In this document: positions 48,687 to 52,582 of the stretch, piece by piece
How positions within the stretch are numbered: position 1 is the stretch's first letter
Layout: each line of letters opens with the position of its first letter
Origin: DATBGZ01 sp036557785
Lineage (GTDB): Bacteria > Actinomycetota > Actinomycetes > Mycobacteriales > Micromonosporaceae
Assembly: GCA_036557785.1 (NCBI GenBank)
Contig: DATBGZ010000087.1
Coordinates: 1 to 52,582, forward strand
Direction of reading: 5' to 3'
DNA length: 52,582 nucleotides
Position numbers and translations under genes: made by a program
Notes under the pieces: model-generated
Told to the model about the DNA's origin: nothing
The model's input: the letters and a program-made list of their open reading frames with translations, nothing else
Databases searched by the model: none

Positions 48687-50252
48687 TCAGGCGCCATCCG
48701 GGAGCTCGTCGAGCAGGTCAGTGACCATCGCCGCAATCGGCGACCGCTCCGAGCGGGTCAACGTGATGTGGGCGAAGAGTGGATGGCCCTTCAGCGTCTC
48801 GATGACCGCGACGATGCCATCGTGGCGCCCGACCCGCAGGTTGTCCCGCTGGGCGACGTCATGGGTCAGCACCACCCGCGAGCCCTGGCCGATGCGGGAG
48901 AGCACGGTGAGCAGCACCCCGCGTTCCAGCGACTGCGCCTCGTCGACAATGACGAATGAGTCGTGCAGCGACCGGCCCCGGATGTGCGTCAACGGCAGCA
49001 CCTCGAGCAGACCGCGGGCCGCGACCTCCTCGATGACGTTCTCGTGCACCACGGCGCCGAGCGTGTCGTAGACCGCCTGCGCCCAGGGCGACATCTTCTC
49101 CGACTCCGAGCCGGGCAGGTAGCCCAGCTCCTGCCCGCCCACGGCGTACAGCGGCCGGAACACGACCACCTTCTTGTGGCGGCGCCGCTCCATCACGGCC
49201 TCAAGCCCGGCACACAGCGCGAGCGCGGACTTGCCGGTTCCTGCCCGACCCCCCAAGGACACGATCCCGATCGAGTCGTCCAGTAGCAGATCCAGGGCGA
49301 TGCGCTGCTCGGCCGAACGCCCGCGCAGCCCGAACGCCTCCCGGTCGCCACGTACCAGGCGCACCTGCTTGTCCGGGTGGACCCGGCCCAGTGCCGAACC
49401 GTTGGACGAGTGCAGCACCAGGCCCGTGTGGGTGGGCAGCTCGGCCGCTGCCACGTGGTCCAGTGGCTCGCCCGCGTAGAGCCGGTTGCGCTCGTCGTCG
49501 GTGAGCTCCAGCTCCGCGGTGCCGGTCCAGGTGGGGTCGCTGGCCTGCCCGTGCCGGTACTCGTCGGCGGTCAGGCCCACCGCAGCGGCCTTGACCCGCA
49601 GCGGGATGTCCTTGGTGACGAGCGTGACGTCTCGCCCCTCCGCCGCCAGACCCAACGCGACCGAGAGGATCCGGGCGTCGACGGTGTCGGCCCGGAAACC
49701 CACCGGCAGCCCCGACTGGTCGGCGTGGTTGAGCTCCACGTGCAGCGTGCCGCCCTCGTCGTTGACGACGAAGGGCCGGTCCAGCCGGCCGTGCTCGACC
49801 CGGAGCTTGTCGAGGATCCGCAACGCGTGCCGGGCGAAGCCGCCGAGCTCGGGGTGGTGCCGCATTCCCTCCAGCTCGCTGATCACCACCAGCGGCAGGA
49901 CCACCTCGTGTTCCTCAAAGCGCAGGACCGCGCGCGGGTCGGAGATCAGGACCGACGTGTCCAGGACGTACGTCCGCACCTCGCTGGGCCCGGCCTGGCG
50001 GGTCCGGGTGCGGGGGGCGTGGGCCGCGCTGGTAGCGCTCGACGAGCCCGTACGGCTTGTCGTACGCGGCCCTCGGGGGAGAACCTGAGCGGCGGTTTCG
50101 GTCGGGTCCGCAGTATCGCGGCGATTCTTGCTCGAGCCACGGCGCGGGCTTCGCGCGCTGCCGACGGTGTCGGACGAGGGGGGCTCGGGTGCGGGGGCGG
50201 CACGACCGGATCGGGGGGAACGAGGGCTGGTGGTCGAGCTGGACTGGGTCAC
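48687..50252 (-). CDS. PIN-PhoH fusion protein (PhoH2 type)
   Basis: About 521 aa. A Ser/Arg/Pro-rich disordered N-terminus of about 90 residues is followed by a PIN RNase domain (TYVLDTSVLISDPRAVLRFEE, with acidic residues at DTVDARILSVAL and LVTKDIPLR). A PhoH ATPase follows: Walker A SLGGRAGTGKSALAL, Walker B FVIVDEAQSL, and LGYLPGSESEKMSPW. Mycobacterial PhoH2 is an RNA helicase/RNase. GTG 50252 is preferred because CGGAG is about 6 bases upstream; GTG 50294 is an alternative. Confidence 0.92.
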   Translation of the reverse strand: MTQSSSTTSPRSPRSGRAAPAPEPPSSDTVGSARSPRRGSSKNRRDTADPTETAAQVLPRGPRTTSRTGSSSATSAAHAPRTRTRQAGPSEVRTYVLDTSVLISDPRAVLRFEEHEVVLPLVVISELEGMRHHPELGGFARHALRILDKLRVEHGRLDRPFVVNDEGGTLHVELNHADQSGLPVGFRADTVDARILSVALGLAAEGRDVTLVTKDIPLRVKAAAVGLTADEYRHGQASDPTWTGTAELELTDDERNRLYAGEPLDHVAAAELPTHTGLVLHSSNGSALGRVHPDKQVRLVRGDREAFGLRGRSAEQRIALDLLLDDSIGIVSLGGRAGTGKSALALCAGLEAVMERRRHKKVVVFRPLYAVGGQELGYLPGSESEKMSPWAQAVYDTLGAVVHENVIEEVAARGLLEVLPLTHIRGRSLHDSFVIVDEAQSLERGVLLTVLSRIGQGSRVVLTHDVAQRDNLRVGRHDGIVAVIETLKGHPLFAHITLTRSERSPIAAMVTDLLDELPDGA

Positions 50253-50433
50253 AGGCTGCTCCGGCGACCGCACACCCTGGCGGTCGCGGCTCACACCGGC
50301 CGAAGGCCCGTCTCGAAACCTGAATGCTCGGGCGGGGCTGGGTGCGGCCCCGTACTCGATCGGGCCTCGGGTAGCGGGAAGTCCCCAACTACACCGAAGA
50401 CGCTAACCGCCCGGCGCCAAACCGGCCAGACGA

Positions 50434-50784
50434 CTACCCCTTGCGGTGACCCGTGTTGTGGGCGGTGGAGCCGCGGAAACGCCCCACTGAGAGCGCGATG
50501 GCCGGAATCAGGCGGGAGTGTCGGCTTTCCGACGGGCCCTCGGCGGGGGAGACCGGGGCTGCCGGCAGGGGCGGACGAGCCGTGGATCCGCCCACCTGCA
50601 CCTCGCCGACCACGGCCTCGGTCCGCCCGGTCGGGGCCGGCCGGTATCGACCCGCGTCCGCGTAGCCCTGCCGGTAGCCACCGCGGTACCCGTCCCGGTA
50701 GCCCACCTGGCCGTGCACGCGTCCGGCCGCGTAGCCCGAGGCAACGAGCAGCAGCACGAGCCCGAGCACAAGAATGTCGCTCAC
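50434..50784 (-). CDS. Small membrane protein with GYR repeats
   Basis: 116 aa. An N-terminal TM helix MSDILVLGLVLLLVASGYAA is followed by GYRDGYRGGYRQGYADAGRY, i.e. four successive G-Y-x-x units, then a Pro/Ala-rich low-complexity tail ending in RGSTAHNTGHRKG. I recognise no family. The Gly-Tyr-Arg repeat could bind RNA, nucleotides or cell-wall polymers, but this is conjecture. It lies between PIN-PhoH and the hairpin at 50841. Confidence 0.6.
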   Translation of the reverse strand: MSDILVLGLVLLLVASGYAAGRVHGQVGYRDGYRGGYRQGYADAGRYRPAPTGRTEAVVGEVQVGGSTARPPLPAAPVSPAEGPSESRHSRLIPAIALSVGRFRGSTAHNTGHRKG

Positions 50785-50840
50785 ACCCCGACAAACGCGC
50801 CGACCGCCGTCCGGTGATGCGCACGATCTCCGACATATGC

Positions 50841-50900
50841 GCGATCTTGGGCTTATCGTCGTGGTTGGTGATCAATCCACGACGATACGGCCAAGATCGC
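50841..50900. repeat. 60-base composite hairpin
   Basis: Outer stem GCGATCTTGG (50841-50850) with CCAAGATCGC (50891-50900), a symmetric 4x4 internal loop, inner stem ATCGTCGTGG (50855-50864) with CCACGACGAT (50877-50886), and a 12-base loop TTGGTGATCAAT. Both stems are perfect. It starts 8 bases after the prenyltransferase stop but has no T-run. Confidence 0.8.
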
Positions 50901-50907
50901 GGGACTC

Positions 50908-51678
50908 CTAGGCGCCGTAGCGGCGCTGGCGGTCGGCGTAGCTGCGCAGGGCCCGCAGGAAGTCGACCTTGCGGAACCCGGGCCAGTTGACATCGCAGAA
51001 GTAGAACTCCGAGTGGGCGCTCTGCCACAGCAGGAAGCCGGAGAGCCGCTGCTCGCCACTGGTACGGATCACCAGGTCGGGGTCCGGTTGCCCGGCCGTG
51101 TAGAGATGCTCGGCGATGTGATCGACATCGAGCACCTCAGCGAGCTCCTCAAGCGTGCCGCCGTTGCGCGCGTGCTCGTAGAGCAGAGCCCGGACGGCAT
51201 CGGTGATCTCGCGCCGACCTCCGTAGCCGACGGCCATGTTCACGAGCACACCGCCGGTACGGTCGCGCGTGCGCTCCTGCGCCGTCTTGATGGCGTTCGC
51301 GTGGTGGGACGGCAACAGGTCGAGCGCGCCGACGATGTTCAGGCGCCAGGGGTTTCCCTGCTCGGCAAGCTCGCCGGCCAGGTCCTCGATGATCTGCAGC
51401 AGTGGGTCGAGTTCGCGGGCAGGGCGACGCAGGTTGTCGGTGGCCAGCAGGTAGAGCGTCACGTGCTTGATGCCCGCCTGGTCGCACCAGGTGAGCAGCT
51501 CCTTGACCCGGGCGGCGCCGACGCGGTGGCCGTCGTTGGGGTCGACGAAGCCCATCTCGCGCGCCCAGCGCCGGTTGCCGTCGCACATCACACCGACGTG
51601 CTGAGGCACGGGCTTGCCGGCCAGCTTTCCGGCCAGCCGCCGCTCGTAGAACGAATAGACAAGGGACCGCACAGTCAT
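50908..51678 (-). CDS. cis-prenyltransferase (isoprenyl transferase), possibly Z-farnesyl diphosphate synthase
   Basis: 256 aa UppS-family enzyme that condenses IPP with an allylic diphosphate in Z geometry. Motifs: HVGVMCDGNRRWAREMG (catalytic Asp), VTLYLLATDNLRRPA, LVNMAVGYGGRREITDAV, and PDLVIRTSGEQRLSGFLLWQSAHSEFYF. Similarity in context to M. tuberculosis Rv1086 suggests the short-chain (Z,E)-FPP product, which feeds decaprenyl phosphate synthesis, but chain length cannot be fixed by eye. ATG 51678 follows a TAGGGT -10 by 8 bases. Confidence 0.92.
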   Translation of the reverse strand: MTVRSLVYSFYERRLAGKLAGKPVPQHVGVMCDGNRRWAREMGFVDPNDGHRVGAARVKELLTWCDQAGIKHVTLYLLATDNLRRPARELDPLLQIIEDLAGELAEQGNPWRLNIVGALDLLPSHHANAIKTAQERTRDRTGGVLVNMAVGYGGRREITDAVRALLYEHARNGGTLEELAEVLDVDHIAEHLYTAGQPDPDLVIRTSGEQRLSGFLLWQSAHSEFYFCDVNWPGFRKVDFLRALRSYADRQRRYGA

Positions 51679-51686
51679 CGGCTCAA

Positions 51687-51692
51687 ACCCTA
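51687..51692 (-). promoter_or_regulatory. -10 hexamer of the prenyltransferase gene
   Basis: TAGGGT on the minus strand, 8 bases before ATG 51678; same hexamer as valS and xseA. Confidence 0.4.
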
Positions 51693-51831
51693 GCCCTCGC
51701 CGGTAACGATGCGAGGGGCGGCCGGTCACCGGGAGACGTTTGCGTCCGATAGTGCGAAGACGGAGAACCCCCTCAGCGCGGCGCTCCTCGGCCATCCAGG
51801 CAAAAACCCGGCTTTCCGCGTACGGGACAAA

Positions 51832-51869
51832 GCCCCGCTCCGCCCGGGTGAGCCGAAGCGGAGCGAGGC
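51832..51869. terminator. Hairpin downstream of pckG
   Basis: CGCTCCGC (51836-51843) pairs with GCGGAGCG (51858-51865), extended by three pairs beyond one mismatch (51832-51869), loop 14 bases. It stands 11 bases after the pckG stop; likely terminator without a strong T-run. Confidence 0.5.
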
Positions 51870-51879
51870 GAATCGAACA

Positions 51880-52582
51880 TCAGGCGTCGGAGAGGCGGGC
51901 GCGCAGGGCGTCCAGCTCGGCCCACAGCACCGCGGGAAGCTTGTCACCGATCTTGGTGAACCACTCGGTGACCTGCGGGATCTCGGCGAGCCATTCGTCC
52001 CGGTCGACGTCGAGCACGGCGACCATGTCCTTCTCGTCCAGCTCCAGGCCGGCCAGGTCGATCGCGTCCGGCGTCGGCACGTTGCCGATCGGCGTCTCGA
52101 CCGCGTCGGCCCGGCCGTCCAGCCGCTCGACGATCCACCTGAGCACCCGGCTGTTCTCGCCGAAGCCCGGCCACAGGAACCGGCCGTCGTCGCCGCGGCG
52201 GAACCAGTTGACATAGAAGATCTTCGGCAGCTTGGCGGCGTCGCCGGGAGCGCCCTTGGCCATGTCGAGCCAGTGCTGAAAGTAGTCACCGGCGTGGTAG
52301 CCCATGAACGGCAGCATCGCCATCGGGTCGCGGCGCACCACGCCGACCTCACCCACCGCGGCCGCCGTCGTCTCCGAGGAGAGCGTGGCGCCCAGGTAGA
52401 CACCGTGCATCCAGTCGCGGGCCTCGGTGATCAGCGGGACCGTGGTCTTGCGCCGGCCGCCGAAGATGATCGCGTCGATCGGTACGCCGCGCGGGTCATG
52501 GTATTCGTCGGCGAGGATCGGGCACTGTTCGAGCGGTGTGCAGAACCGGCTGTTGGGATGGCTGGACGGCTTTTCCGAATCC
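51880..52582 (-). CDS. pckG: Phosphoenolpyruvate carboxykinase (GTP), C-terminal part
   Basis: 233 residues of the C-terminal part are visible; the start lies beyond the right edge. Characteristic sequence is HPNSRFCTPLEQCPILADEY, IIFGGRRKTTVPLITEARDW, GATLSSETTAAAVGEVGVVR, MLPFMGYHAGDYFQHWL and KIFYVNWFRRGDDGRFLWPG, all of the GTP-dependent family. Converts oxaloacetate and GTP to PEP, CO2 and GDP in gluconeogenesis. Intact frame to stop at 51880. Confidence 0.97.
   Translation of the reverse strand, partial: DSEKPSSHPNSRFCTPLEQCPILADEYHDPRGVPIDAIIFGGRRKTTVPLITEARDWMHGVYLGATLSSETTAAAVGEVGVVRRDPMAMLPFMGYHAGDYFQHWLDMAKGAPGDAAKLPKIFYVNWFRRGDDGRFLWPGFGENSRVLRWIVERLDGRADAVETPIGNVPTPDAIDLAGLELDEKDMVAVLDVDRDEWLAEIPQVTEWFTKIGDKLPAVLWAELDALRARLSDA

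Noticed and set aside
1..52582. tRNA, rRNA, CRISPR, insertion sequence or attachment site
   Set aside because: No cloverleaf-like segment in the gaps, no regularly spaced repeats, no transposase or integrase frame seen on either strand.

Overview
The window is GC-rich (roughly 70 percent by eye) actinobacterial chromosome. Markers are mycothiol synthase (MshD), the orphan response regulator GlnR, a GTP-type PEP carboxykinase, GlpX, frequent GTG/TTG starts and several genes whose start codon lies 6-8 bases after a TANNNT -10 hexamer (leaderless mRNAs). Two gene groups recall the Mycobacterium tuberculosis neighbourhoods Rv0813c-Rv0819 and Rv1086-Rv1110. The large secreted LamG protein and the general style would fit Micromonosporaceae, but that is inference. 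I see no rRNA, tRNA, CRISPR array, insertion sequence or prophage.

Layout. 1-3216: 5' part of a large secreted DNRLRE/LamG protein running off the left edge. 3.6-12.2 kb: redox/sulfur/nitrogen block with DsrE, a 34-aa membrane peptide, a nitrobindin-like FABP protein, a membrane-anchored protein, DUF1416 plus rhodanese (sseC-cysA type), DUF2993 lipid-binding protein, a polytopic membrane protein, GlnR, a PfkB kinase and MshD. 12.2-17 kb: ferric-reductase-like protein, FMN_bind protein and ApbE on the minus strand, facing a two-component pair. 17-24.2 kb: acyl-CoA dehydrogenase, nitroreductase, DUF1905, GNAT, YchF, and Ada/AlkA plus Ogt DNA alkylation repair. 24.3-31.2 kb: heterodimeric ABC exporter, DUF1349 protein and an archaeal-type ValRS. 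31.3-33.9 kb: an Asp/His-rich exported protein, DUF402 and a glutaredoxin-thioredoxin reductase fusion. 34-38 kb: a spermidine/putrescine-type ABC importer operon behind a palindromic operator. 38-43 kb: exonuclease VII, IspH, HAD hydrolase, DUF4245 and GlpX. 43-46.7 kb: epimerase/TetR divergon with two operators, GNAT and a type-2 ferredoxin-NADP reductase. 46.8-52.6 kb: rhomboid protease, transglycosylase-like protein, PIN-PhoH, a GYR-repeat membrane protein, a cis-prenyltransferase and the 3' part of pckG.

Themes. Thiol and flavin redox recurs: MshD, rhodanese/DUF1416, DsrE, Grx-TrxR, FNR, nitroreductase, nitrobindin and the flavinylated electron-transfer set. The non-coding space holds four palindromic elements (18.87, 20.36, 47.52 and 50.84 kb) that do not look like U-tract terminators and partly share sequence. 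The most interesting observations are the FMN_bind/ApbE/ferric-reductase/two-component locus, the Grx-TrxR fusion, the divergent operators, the hairpin elements and the repeated leaderless promoter layout.
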